Below are positions 1 through 6,112 of a DNA stretch of 6,112 bases, piece by piece. Source of the DNA: Methanobrevibacter sp. (GTDB taxonomy: Archaea; Methanobacteriota; Methanobacteria; Methanobacteriales; Methanobacteriaceae); assembly GCA_016291275.1 (NCBI GenBank), contig JAEEWY010000090.1, positions 1 through 6,112 of the forward strand, given 5' to 3'. How positions within the stretch are numbered: the first letter of the stretch is position 1; the number at the start of each line of letters is the position of its first letter. Both the position numbers and the translations under genes were made by a program. Below the pieces are notes generated by a model. That model was not told the DNA's origin. It made no database searches and saw only the letters and a list, made by a program, of their open reading frames with translations.

Positions 1-3
1 ATC

Positions 4-1092
4 ATGTTAAATTCGTTGTATACAGAAGCTATTAGAAAGAAAGGGCAACTTAATGAACCTTTAGAGGAATATAAGGAAACTAAAATAGATATTGAATCCA
101 AATGGCATGAAGAGGAAATAATTCCAAGCGATTCAAATCCTATTCTTGCTGCAGGTGATGGAAGCTATAACAAAAAGAAATATCTTAGCTTCAATTTCTA
201 TGCTGTAGCAGCACAATCCCTCATTTACAATCCAAATGACACCGAATCAAAGCTAAAGACAATTGAATCTGCAGAACTTGATATAATACCTCATCAATCA
301 TTCTTAGAGGAAAGATTGAGAAATATGATGAGCATATTTGAGATAAAGACTGCAATAAAGACATTCAATGATTTTGATATAGATTATTATATGGATGATG
401 GATCTATTTTAGGTGATTTGATACGTCCAATTCCTGTAGAAAAGAGCATTTCACCAGAATATAAGGCAAATATTATATCTCAAGTCAAGGAAAAGCTGGA
501 ATCTGAAATACAATCTAATGAGTTAAATCTATCCTCCTTTAATTTCAAGGAAGAATTTAAAGACTTGTTTGAAGACGAAAACATTGATGAATATGCTTTA
601 ATTACATTCTTGGAGAGTTTGGAAAACCTGATTGCCTTAAAATATCTTTTGGAAAACAAAAAGAAAATAATCGCTATTTCTAAAACTTCATCAAGCAATG
701 AGCTATTCCATGCAAATATCCCCGATATGGCTATTTTAGATGGGATGACAAGAAAGCAAGGATTCAGTGAACCTTATCATAGAAAGGTAACATACAAAAC
801 CAAGCATGATTTCCCAATTGAAAATGAATTCTTTAGGGAGCTTTGGTTTACAATATTCTTTGCAAGACTTGATGACAATAAGAACATCATAAAGATTGAA
901 TTGCCTTATTACACTAAAGATTTGGATGAAATAAGGGAAATTTTAAAGGTTTTAAAATCAAATTCAACTGAAGGATATCCATTTTTACTAAAGAAAGCGC
1001 ATAAGGATGTTGTCATTTCAAATCAGGATATGAATAGCTTGTCTAAGATTATCGGATTTTTGGATAAGTCTGGTCGTGAAATGTTAAATTGA
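4..1092 (+). CDS. nurA: NurA, 5'-3' DNA end-resection nuclease
   Basis: NurA is a metal-dependent nuclease of the RNase H-like fold. It works as a dimer docked on the HerA hexamer and digests the 5' strand at broken DNA ends. The 362-residue protein carries the family motifs in order: GDGS at 51-54 (metal-binding Asp52), a Glu at 113 in the following helix, DDGS at 131-134 (Asp131/132), SKT at 226-228, LDG at 245-247, and a C-terminal GYP (324-326) followed by AH (332-333). These match the known Asp, Glu, Asp and late His active-site pattern, so it looks active. The length is within the usual range of roughly 330-450. A Glu/Asp/Lys-rich stretch at 155-195 separates the nuclease motifs. The start is only three bases from the left edge and no ribosome binding site is visible, so a slightly longer protein cannot be excluded. 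herA follows after 103 bases. Motif assignment is direct; function is by family. Confidence 0.93.
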   Translation: MLNSLYTEAIRKKGQLNEPLEEYKETKIDIESKWHEEEIIPSDSNPILAAGDGSYNKKKYLSFNFYAVAAQSLIYNPNDTESKLKTIESAELDIIPHQSFLEERLRNMMSIFEIKTAIKTFNDFDIDYYMDDGSILGDLIRPIPVEKSISPEYKANIISQVKEKLESEIQSNELNLSSFNFKEEFKDLFEDENIDEYALITFLESLENLIALKYLLENKKKIIAISKTSSSNELFHANIPDMAILDGMTRKQGFSEPYHRKVTYKTKHDFPIENEFFRELWFTIFFARLDDNKNIIKIELPYYTKDLDEIREILKVLKSNSTEGYPFLLKKAHKDVVISNQDMNSLSKIIGFLDKSGREMLN

Positions 1093-1138
1093 GAGAATTT
1101 AATAAAATATAAGTAATTTGATGTTAAGATAATTTAAA

Positions 1139-1146
1139 TTTATAAT
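1139..1146 (+). promoter_or_regulatory. Possible TATA box upstream of herA
   Basis: TTTATAAT lies in the nurA-herA gap, about 50 bases before the herA start. If it is used, transcription would begin roughly 25 bases downstream, near 1165-1170, giving a leader of about 25-30 bases that includes the herA ribosome binding site. The whole gap (1093-1195) is almost pure A/T, so such a match could arise by chance. Read-through from nurA is equally possible. Confidence 0.3.
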
Positions 1147-1183
1147 TTTAAAAAAATGAATATTACAAAATATAATTGAGTTT

Positions 1184-1189
1184 AGAGGT
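1184..1189 (+). promoter_or_regulatory. Ribosome binding site of herA
   Basis: AGAGGT is a five-of-six match to the archaeal AGGAGGTGA-type Shine-Dalgarno core. It ends six bases before the ATG at 1196. It supports that ATG as the herA start, since no other in-frame start lies nearby upstream. Confidence 0.6.
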
Positions 1190-1195
1190 TTAAAA

Positions 1196-2704
1196 ATGAT
1201 TGGAAGATGCATAGGAGAAACATCTCTTATTGAAGTGAGCTTCATTTCAAAAGAAATGCCGCAAGTAGGTGAATATGTAACACTTGAATATGATGGAAAG
1301 ATCATCTTAGGTATGATAGAGTCAATGGTTCGTGGAAGCGTTTCCTTAAACAATGAGATATATGATCCTGATACTATAGCTAAGATAAGGGAAATTGAAG
1401 GTGATGACTACTACATAAAGGGAAATATCTCCATTCTTGGTGATGTAAATGACAATTTAAAGTTGCCACGTACTCCTGCTCCTCCTGGAACTCCTATTTA
1501 TCCTGCTCCTAGTGAGGTTTTGGATAAGATATTCCACATTGAAAACTCTCTTAAGCTTGGACATTTGATAAACAATGAAGATGTTGAAGTTGGTGTAGAC
1601 ATCAATAAGATGGTGTCACGTCACTTGGCAATTCTTGCAATGACAGGTGCAGGTAAGTCAAATACAGTTTCTGTAATCATTGATGGTCTTTTAGAGTACA
1701 ACGGTTGCATGCTAATCTTTGATATGCACTCAGAATATGTGGATGCAGAATTTACCAATGGTAATGTAAATGTTATAGAACCTATGATTAATCCACAATA
1801 TATGGAATTTTCAGAGATTAAAAAATTGGCAAGCATTCCTTCCAACGCTCCTTTGCAAGAAAGATACTTTAGAAGAGCTTTTAACGAAGCTAGAAGATTG
1901 GTGAAAGAGGGAACTGCAAGCACTGCTGATTTTATAGAATTATTATACAAAATCCTTGATAACTGGTATAATGATGAGGATTATGATGCCAGCAATAAGA
2001 AAAACATTATGGATGTAATCAATAAGATAGAGGATTTGAATGTAAAATATGATAGATTATTAAATGTTAACATAGGTGACTTCCTAACTCAAATAAAACC
2101 TGGAATGGCTAATGTTCTTGATTTAGGACAAGTCGATGAGAATATGGCTGAAGTATTGGTTGCTCATGTACTTAGAAGATCCCTTAGGAGCAGAAAACAA
2201 TTTGTAAGACACAATGATAATGATGCATTATCCTATCCCTTATTCTTTGTAGTTGAAGAGGCACATATTTTAGCACCTCAAAACAGAAGCAGCAACAGTA
2301 AGTATTGGATTACACGTATTGCTAGAGAAGGTCGTAAATTTGGTTTAGGCCTTTGTTTGGTAAGCCAATCTCCTAAATCTGTTGATGCTGAAACCTTATC
2401 ACAAGCTAACAATATGATAATTCTAAGGCTTGTAGAGCCAAAAGACCAAAGGCATGTCCAAACAGCAAGCGAAAGCCTTAGTGAAGACTTGGTAAAGCAA
2501 TTGCCTTCACTTAACATCGGTGAAGCCTTGGTTTTAGGGCTTATGACCAAGGTTCCAACCCTTGTAAAGATCAATGAATTCAAAGGGCGTCAACGTGGTG
2601 GAGACTTAAATATCATTGAGCAATGGCAAACAAAAAAAGAGGATGAGGAAAAAGCTTTACAAAAGGAATTAGATCAATTTGTTAATTTAGGTGGAGGATA
2701 TTAG
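1196..2704 (+). CDS. herA: HerA, hexameric DNA translocase/helicase of end resection
   Basis: HerA is an FtsK/HerA-superfamily ATPase. It forms a hexameric ring, pumps double-stranded DNA, and activates the NurA nuclease bound to it. The 502-residue protein begins with the beta-barrel HAS domain (about 1-90), followed by a proline-rich linker (about 91-105) typical of the family. The ATPase core has Walker A MTGAGKSN at 149-156 (Lys154), FDMHSEY at 175-181, Walker B LFFVVEEAH at 349-357 (Glu354/355), an arginine-rich stretch with Arg374, Arg377 and Arg380 as arginine-finger candidates, and the sensor-like VSQSP at 389-393. A helical insertion occupies about 205-300. The C-terminal arm (about 460-502) has a charged helix and ends in GGGY. 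Length and motif order are normal for archaeal HerA and all catalytic residues are present. It sits between nurA, its functional partner, and mre11-rad50. HerA relatives also occur in bacterial anti-phage systems, but the neighbours here argue for the repair role. Confidence 0.96.
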   Translation: MIGRCIGETSLIEVSFISKEMPQVGEYVTLEYDGKIILGMIESMVRGSVSLNNEIYDPDTIAKIREIEGDDYYIKGNISILGDVNDNLKLPRTPAPPGTPIYPAPSEVLDKIFHIENSLKLGHLINNEDVEVGVDINKMVSRHLAILAMTGAGKSNTVSVIIDGLLEYNGCMLIFDMHSEYVDAEFTNGNVNVIEPMINPQYMEFSEIKKLASIPSNAPLQERYFRRAFNEARRLVKEGTASTADFIELLYKILDNWYNDEDYDASNKKNIMDVINKIEDLNVKYDRLLNVNIGDFLTQIKPGMANVLDLGQVDENMAEVLVAHVLRRSLRSRKQFVRHNDNDALSYPLFFVVEEAHILAPQNRSSNSKYWITRIAREGRKFGLGLCLVSQSPKSVDAETLSQANNMIILRLVEPKDQRHVQTASESLSEDLVKQLPSLNIGEALVLGLMTKVPTLVKINEFKGRQRGGDLNIIEQWQTKKEDEEKALQKELDQFVNLGGGY

Positions 2705-2715
2705 ATTTAGGAATC

Positions 2716-2725
2716 TTTATAAATA
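2716..2725 (+). promoter_or_regulatory. Probable TATA box of mre11-rad50
   Basis: TTTATAAATA, close to the archaeal TTTATATA consensus, starts 12 bases after the herA stop codon. Transcription would be expected near 2745-2750, giving a leader of about 70 bases before mre11. The preceding GGAATC is only a moderate match to a TFB recognition element. It is the best promoter candidate in the window, but it lies in AT-rich sequence and has not been tested against chance. Confidence 0.45.
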
Positions 2726-2744
2726 ACAAATCCTTATTATTTGT
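2726..2744. repeat. Small inverted repeat, possible operator before mre11
   Basis: ACAAAT (2726-2731) and its exact reverse complement ATTTGT (2739-2744) flank a seven-base spacer. The dyad falls between the candidate TATA box and the predicted transcription start, where archaeal repressors often bind. It can also be read as a weak hairpin, but no T run follows, so a terminator is unlikely. Six-base arms in AT-rich DNA are weak evidence. Confidence 0.3.
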
Positions 2745-2803
2745 ATAATTAAACTGATTATAACAATTCTAAGAAAATATTAAATTATTAATTAAAAAAA
2801 CGA

Positions 2804-2813
2804 AGGAGGGTGA
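2804..2813 (+). promoter_or_regulatory. Strong ribosome binding site of mre11
   Basis: AGGAGGGTGA lies six bases before the ATG at 2820 and fixes that start. It differs from the ideal AGGAGGTGA by one extra G, so the 16S rRNA tail can pair either with AGGAGG or with GGTGA. It is the strongest Shine-Dalgarno site in the window. Confidence 0.8.
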
Positions 2814-2819
2814 AATAAA

Positions 2820-4109
2820 ATGCGTTTTGCACATTTATCTGATAGTCATTTAGGTTCAAGACAATTTGGACTATTGGAACGTGAAACTGACTTTTATGAT
2901 GTATTTGCTAGGAATATAGATAAAATAATAGAAAAAGATGTGGATTTTGTTATCCATAGTGGAGACTTATTTGATAATAACAGACCTTCTACAGAAGCAT
3001 TGCTTGCATTTCAAAAGGCATTGCTCAGATTGAATGAGGCTAAAATCCCTATTTATGCTGTTGCAGGAAACCATGATTCAATCTTAAGGAAAGGAGCATT
3101 GCCTCCACAGGTTCTATTTAAAGACATAGGGCTTAAATTAATCAGTGATAATCATCCAATGTATACTGAAGGACCAGTATTAATCTGCGGAGTTCGTTAT
3201 GTCCCTAGTTCACAAAGCAGAGCTTTAAAAAGTGCTTATGATCAATTATCCAAGATGGCAGACAAGTATCTTAAGTCAATTCTGGTTTCCCACCAAGGGA
3301 TTGACAAATGGATGCATGAGGATACTCATGAAATAGAGTTATCACAAATGCCTAAAAACTTCGATTACTATGCAATGGGTCATGTTCATAATTATGTTGA
3401 AGAGGATTTCGGAAAAGGTAAATTGGTTTATCCAGGATCTATGGAAATATGGAGAACAAGCGAATCCAATGAGAATTTCAGAGAATTCGGTAAGGGATTC
3501 GTTGTAGTGGACTTAAGCTATGATAAGCCTCAAGTTGAAAGAGTGAAGATTGACCTTCCAAGAGAGTTCGTTAGGGCTGTTATTGATTACAATAAGTTTG
3601 AAGAAGGCCTCCGTGATGTTAAGGAAAAGATTCAATCAATGGATAATAAGCCTATGCTTGACTTGACCATAGCAGGTGGAGATTTTGACAGTGCAGATGT
3701 TTATGAAACAATCAAGGAATCCATAGGAGATAATGTATTGAATCTAAGGCCTAGCTTTAAGCCTGACAAGGTCTTGGAAGAGGAAAGGATTATAGATGAA
3801 AACAAGATATTGGACCCTAGAACATTGCTGCAAAAGAGAGTTAGGGAAAAATACGGCAAGGAAGAAGTAAATAAATTGTCCATTGACTTGCTGGACAATC
3901 TATCTGTTGGAAGAATAGATGATGCCAAATTCATTTCAGACAGATTCTATAGTCAACATTATTTTGATGAAGTGAAATCAAATGAATTGAATAACGATAA
4001 ATTAGAGGAGTCAGATAGTTTAGACGATTATTTGGATAAGAATTTAGATGATTCAATTGAGGATTCCAAAAATGAAAAGTCTAAACAGATAAGTTTTGAT
4101 GACTTTTAG
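2820..4109 (+). CDS. mre11: Mre11, DNA double-strand-break repair nuclease
   Basis: Mre11 is a manganese-dependent phosphodiesterase that pairs with Rad50 to sense, process and tether DNA ends. The 429-residue protein has all the metallophosphoesterase motifs: Asp8 and His10 (SDSH), Asp49 (SGDLFD), Asn84-His85-Asp86 (GNHD), His158 (SHQG), and His188 and His190 (GHVH). The first five fall at the same residue numbers as in the well-studied Pyrococcus enzyme. The nuclease core covers about 1-230 and the DNA-capping domain about 245-310. A helical Rad50-binding region lies at about 327-383. From about 385 onward the chain is an Asp/Glu/Ser/Asn/Lys-rich, probably disordered tail that ends in QISFDDF, which resembles a PCNA-interacting peptide. 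The start is set by a strong ribosome binding site. rad50 begins less than ten bases after the stop, so the two subunits are surely co-translated from one message. The enzyme appears fully active. Confidence 0.97.
   Translation: MRFAHLSDSHLGSRQFGLLERETDFYDVFARNIDKIIEKDVDFVIHSGDLFDNNRPSTEALLAFQKALLRLNEAKIPIYAVAGNHDSILRKGALPPQVLFKDIGLKLISDNHPMYTEGPVLICGVRYVPSSQSRALKSAYDQLSKMADKYLKSILVSHQGIDKWMHEDTHEIELSQMPKNFDYYAMGHVHNYVEEDFGKGKLVYPGSMEIWRTSESNENFREFGKGFVVVDLSYDKPQVERVKIDLPREFVRAVIDYNKFEEGLRDVKEKIQSMDNKPMLDLTIAGGDFDSADVYETIKESIGDNVLNLRPSFKPDKVLEEERIIDENKILDPRTLLQKRVREKYGKEEVNKLSIDLLDNLSVGRIDDAKFISDRFYSQHYFDEVKSNELNNDKLEESDSLDDYLDKNLDDSIEDSKNEKSKQISFDDF
4086..4106 (+). other. PIP-box-like C-terminal peptide of Mre11
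   Basis: These bases encode the last seven residues, Gln423 to Phe429 (QISFDDF), preceded by a Lys. The pattern Q-x-x-hydrophobic-x-x-F resembles the PCNA-interacting peptides found at the extreme C-terminus of archaeal replication proteins such as the RFC large subunit and FEN1. The usual eighth aromatic or hydrophobic residue is absent because the protein stops. The preceding 36 residues or so are acidic and low in hydrophobic residues, which would leave the peptide accessible. The function is inferred. Confidence 0.45.
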
Positions 4110-4115
4110 GGTGAT
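4110..4115 (+). promoter_or_regulatory. Ribosome binding site of rad50, touching the mre11 stop
   Basis: GGTGAT begins immediately after the mre11 TAG codon (4107-4109). Two ATG codons follow in the same frame, at 4116 and 4119. The first abuts the site with no useful spacing, while the second leaves four bases after GGTGA. The second is therefore preferred as the rad50 start. The arrangement suggests translational coupling to mre11. Confidence 0.6.
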
Positions 4116-4118
4116 ATG

Positions 4119-6112
4119 ATGATATTTACAAGGTTAGAATTGAAAAACTTTAAATCACATGCAGACACTACATTGGATTTCAATCCTGGAATAAGCTTGA
4201 TTGTAGGTGAAAACGGTGCAGGTAAGTCTTCTATTTTTGAAGCAATATCATTTGCATTATTCAAATCCTATACTACAAAATCCGTTAATGATTTGGTAAG
4301 ATCCAATAAGAACACAGGTGATAAGATTCAAATGGTAGTGAAATTGTCATTTGTCTCAAATGGAACTGAGTATATGGTTGAAAGGACAATAACCCTTACA
4401 AAATCCGGTTCCAAACCTACTTCAAACCTATATAAAATTGTAGATGGAGAAGAGGAAATCTATGTTTCTGGAAATAAGGAAGTGGATAAGGAAATTGAAG
4501 TGATTTTAAGCATGGATTCTTCAACATTCTTAAATGCGATTCATATTAGGCAAGGTGAAATAGCTGAACTTATTGACAAGACACCTGCTAAACGTAAGAA
4601 GTTAATCGGTAAGCTGTTACGTCTTGAAGAATTGGAGAAGGCTTATGATAATCTTCCTAAAATCAGCGAGGACTATAAGACAAGAAAAGCTGTTTTAGAA
4701 GATAGGATACAGCCAGAGTCAGAGCTTAATTTTGAACTTAAAAAGGCAAAAGAAGAGCATTTCACTTTAAATGAAAAGAATAATGCTTTAAAGAAAGATT
4801 TTGAAGCCCTTAAAAATGACATTGAATTAAAGAATAAGGAAAAAGAAGAATTAGACAAACAGAAGAAAGAGTATGAAGCTCTCAATATGAAATTAATCCA
4901 TGAAAATGAGAATTTAAATGGATTAAATAAGTTGAAAGAGGAGTTGTCTAATAAATATAATGAGATTTTAAGAAATGAAGATCAAATGAATCTCCTAAAG
5001 CCATATAGTGAAAAGCTTCCAGTCTATAAGGAATTTAAGGAGTCTCTCATTGATTTAAATAATTTTAAACAGGATGAAAAAAACAATAAGGAAATTATCA
5101 CTAAGATTGAAGGGTATAAGTCAATTATAGAATCTGAAAAGGAGAATCATGAAAGATTTGTATCTCTTGAAGGTGAAACCAAGGCTTTAAACAACAAGAA
5201 AGTGGAATTGTCTGCTGAACTCAAACGTTTAGATGAATTGGAAAAGGAGAAAAACACATTAATCCAGGATATTGATCAATACAACAATGACTTGGAAACT
5301 TTCTACAATGATGCAAAAACAGTTTTATCTGAGTTTGAAGAGGAAATCAATCCAATCAAGACCAATGATGACTTGAATAGTTTGGAAAGTCTTGTTGAAA
5401 CTCTTAGAACCAATCTCAAAAAGGAAATAGATGAGATTGAAGAGGAATTAAAGAAATTGAATAAGGAATCAATAAGCTTAAATCAGGAAATCAAGTCATT
5501 GGAAGAACCATTGTCTGACATTAAGAAAGTTGATAATAAATGTCCTGTTTGCCAATCAGATATTAGTGAAGATAAGAAAAATGAACTCATTCATATGTAT
5601 GAGGAAACTATCAATACTAATAATAAAAAGATTGGTGAAAATAATGAGATTATCACTAAATTAAACAAGGACAAATCATTAAAAGATGCTAATTTATTAA
5701 AGCTCGATTCAATTAAAACAAAGATATATCAGAACAAACATATTGTTGGAGATTTGGACAAGTTTACAAGAAGTTTGGAAACTGTAAATTCAAAAATCAA
5801 TGAACTTCAAGGCAAAAAGAATGAACTTGAAGAATTGGATAGGATAATTGAATCCAAGAATAATGAATTCAAAGAGCTTGAATCTCATGATAAAAAGTAT
5901 TCTGAAGCAAATACTCTTCTTAAATCTTCTCCAGATGAATCCAAAATCAAGGATGAATTATATACCATTGCAGGTAAAATCAATCTGGAAGAAGAGAAAC
6001 TTAAAGCTTATATCACTGCCGATTCCAATCTTTCATTGGATATGAGTTTTGAAACTTTGGATGAATTGATAAAAGACTTATCTGAAAAGGATACAAGATA
6101 TCATGTTCTATT
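4119..6112 (+). CDS. rad50: Rad50, SMC-like ATPase of DNA break repair (3' end missing)
   Basis: Rad50 is an ABC/SMC-type ATPase that clamps DNA, controls the Mre11 nuclease and tethers ends through a zinc hook. The frame is open from 4119 to the window edge (664 full codons plus two bases), with no internal stop. Visible parts are the N-terminal LELKNFKSH segment, Walker A GENGAGKSS at 30-38 (Lys36), and the Q-loop IRQGEI (Gln145). Next comes a Lys/Glu/Asn-rich coiled coil from about 180, then the zinc hook CPVC (Cys475 and Cys478), then the returning coil. Prolines at 295, 301 and 412 mark probable coil breaks on the outgoing arm, and one at 605 on the returning arm. Comparison with Pyrococcus Rad50 (about 880 residues, hook near 445) suggests a full length of about 900-940. 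The missing part would therefore hold the rest of the coil, the ABC signature, Walker B and the D-loop. It is the partner subunit of the Mre11 encoded just upstream. ATG 4116 is an alternative start adding one Met. Confidence 0.96.
   Translation, partial: MIFTRLELKNFKSHADTTLDFNPGISLIVGENGAGKSSIFEAISFALFKSYTTKSVNDLVRSNKNTGDKIQMVVKLSFVSNGTEYMVERTITLTKSGSKPTSNLYKIVDGEEEIYVSGNKEVDKEIEVILSMDSSTFLNAIHIRQGEIAELIDKTPAKRKKLIGKLLRLEELEKAYDNLPKISEDYKTRKAVLEDRIQPESELNFELKKAKEEHFTLNEKNNALKKDFEALKNDIELKNKEKEELDKQKKEYEALNMKLIHENENLNGLNKLKEELSNKYNEILRNEDQMNLLKPYSEKLPVYKEFKESLIDLNNFKQDEKNNKEIITKIEGYKSIIESEKENHERFVSLEGETKALNNKKVELSAELKRLDELEKEKNTLIQDIDQYNNDLETFYNDAKTVLSEFEEEINPIKTNDDLNSLESLVETLRTNLKKEIDEIEEELKKLNKESISLNQEIKSLEEPLSDIKKVDNKCPVCQSDISEDKKNELIHMYEETINTNNKKIGENNEIITKLNKDKSLKDANLLKLDSIKTKIYQNKHIVGDLDKFTRSLETVNSKINELQGKKNELEELDRIIESKNNEFKELESHDKKYSEANTLLKSSPDESKIKDELYTIAGKINLEEEKLKAYITADSNLSLDMSFETLDELIKDLSEKDTRYHVL
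5541..5552 (+). other. Zinc-hook CxxC motif of Rad50
   Basis: These bases encode Cys-Pro-Val-Cys (475-478), the half-site through which two Rad50 coiled-coil tips share one zinc ion. It lies at the turn between outgoing and returning coils, as expected. The residue after the second Cys is Gln, where Gly is common in the family. Because both Cys are kept, zinc binding should be intact. Confidence 0.9.

Noticed and set aside
1131..1140. Perfect palindrome AATTTAAATT in the nurA-herA gap
   Set aside because: It is only A and T in a nearly pure A/T stretch, so it carries little information.
1156..1179. Seven-codon mini-ORF (ATG to TGA) in the herA leader
   Set aside because: It has no ribosome binding site, and in AT-rich sequence such mini-ORFs are expected by chance. 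It would also start before the predicted transcript start.
480..2583. Several reverse-strand open frames (480-698, 1099-1353, 1621-1950, 2278-2583)
   Set aside because: They lie mostly opposite nurA and herA, have Ser/Leu/Phe/Ile-rich compositions typical of antisense of Lys/Glu/Asn-rich genes, lack recognisable motifs, and show no convincing ribosome binding site.
1196..2704. HerA plus a nuclease as an anti-phage defence module
   Set aside because: The partner here is a true NurA with intact motifs, next to canonical mre11 and rad50. That is the housekeeping archaeal repair cluster, and no SIR2, DUF4297 or other defence effector is seen.
3701..4885. Reverse-strand open frames 3701-3934 and 4673-4885
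   Set aside because: They are shadows opposite mre11 and the rad50 coiled coil. The Ser/Phe/Leu-rich product is what the complement of a coiled-coil gene gives.
5848..6045. Forward 65-codon open frame inside rad50
   Set aside because: It lies in a different frame within the intact rad50 reading frame, which continues unbroken to the window edge.
1..6112. CRISPR arrays, insertion sequences, tRNA or rRNA genes
   Set aside because: No spaced direct repeats, transposase-like frames, terminal inverted repeats or recognisable RNA gene sequences are visible. Coding genes fill nearly all of the window.

Overview
The window looks like a low-GC archaeal chromosome, most likely a methanogen of the Methanobacteriales (Methanobrevibacter-like). 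This is inferred from four things: the strongly AT-rich coding sequence, Shine-Dalgarno sites of the GGAGG/GGTGA type, archaeal TTTATAAATA-like TATA boxes in the gaps, and archaeal-type HerA, NurA, Mre11 and Rad50. The genus cannot be fixed by eye.

All four genes lie on the + strand and form the archaeal double-strand-break end-resection cluster: nurA (4-1092), herA (1196-2704), mre11 (2820-4109) and rad50 (4119 to beyond the right edge). The 103-base nurA-herA gap and the 115-base herA-mre11 gap are AT-rich. Each holds a possible TATA box and a ribosome binding site, and neither has a run of five or more T that would suggest an archaeal terminator. mre11 and rad50 are almost fused, with the rad50 ribosome binding site touching the mre11 stop codon. 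rad50 is cut by the window edge after the zinc hook and the start of the returning coiled coil, so its C-terminal ATPase half is missing.

By established knowledge of these families, Mre11-Rad50 recognises and trims broken DNA ends. The hexameric HerA translocase then drives the NurA nuclease along the DNA to leave the long 3' single-stranded tail used by RadA for homologous recombination. All catalytic motifs that can be checked are intact in the four proteins.

No new kind of system is evident. The main unexpected observation is that Mre11 ends in a long acidic, probably disordered tail whose last seven residues (QISFDDF) resemble a PCNA-interacting peptide. A weaker similar pattern (QKELDQFV) lies near the HerA C-terminus. 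A small dyad between the TATA box and the predicted mre11 transcription start is a possible operator.
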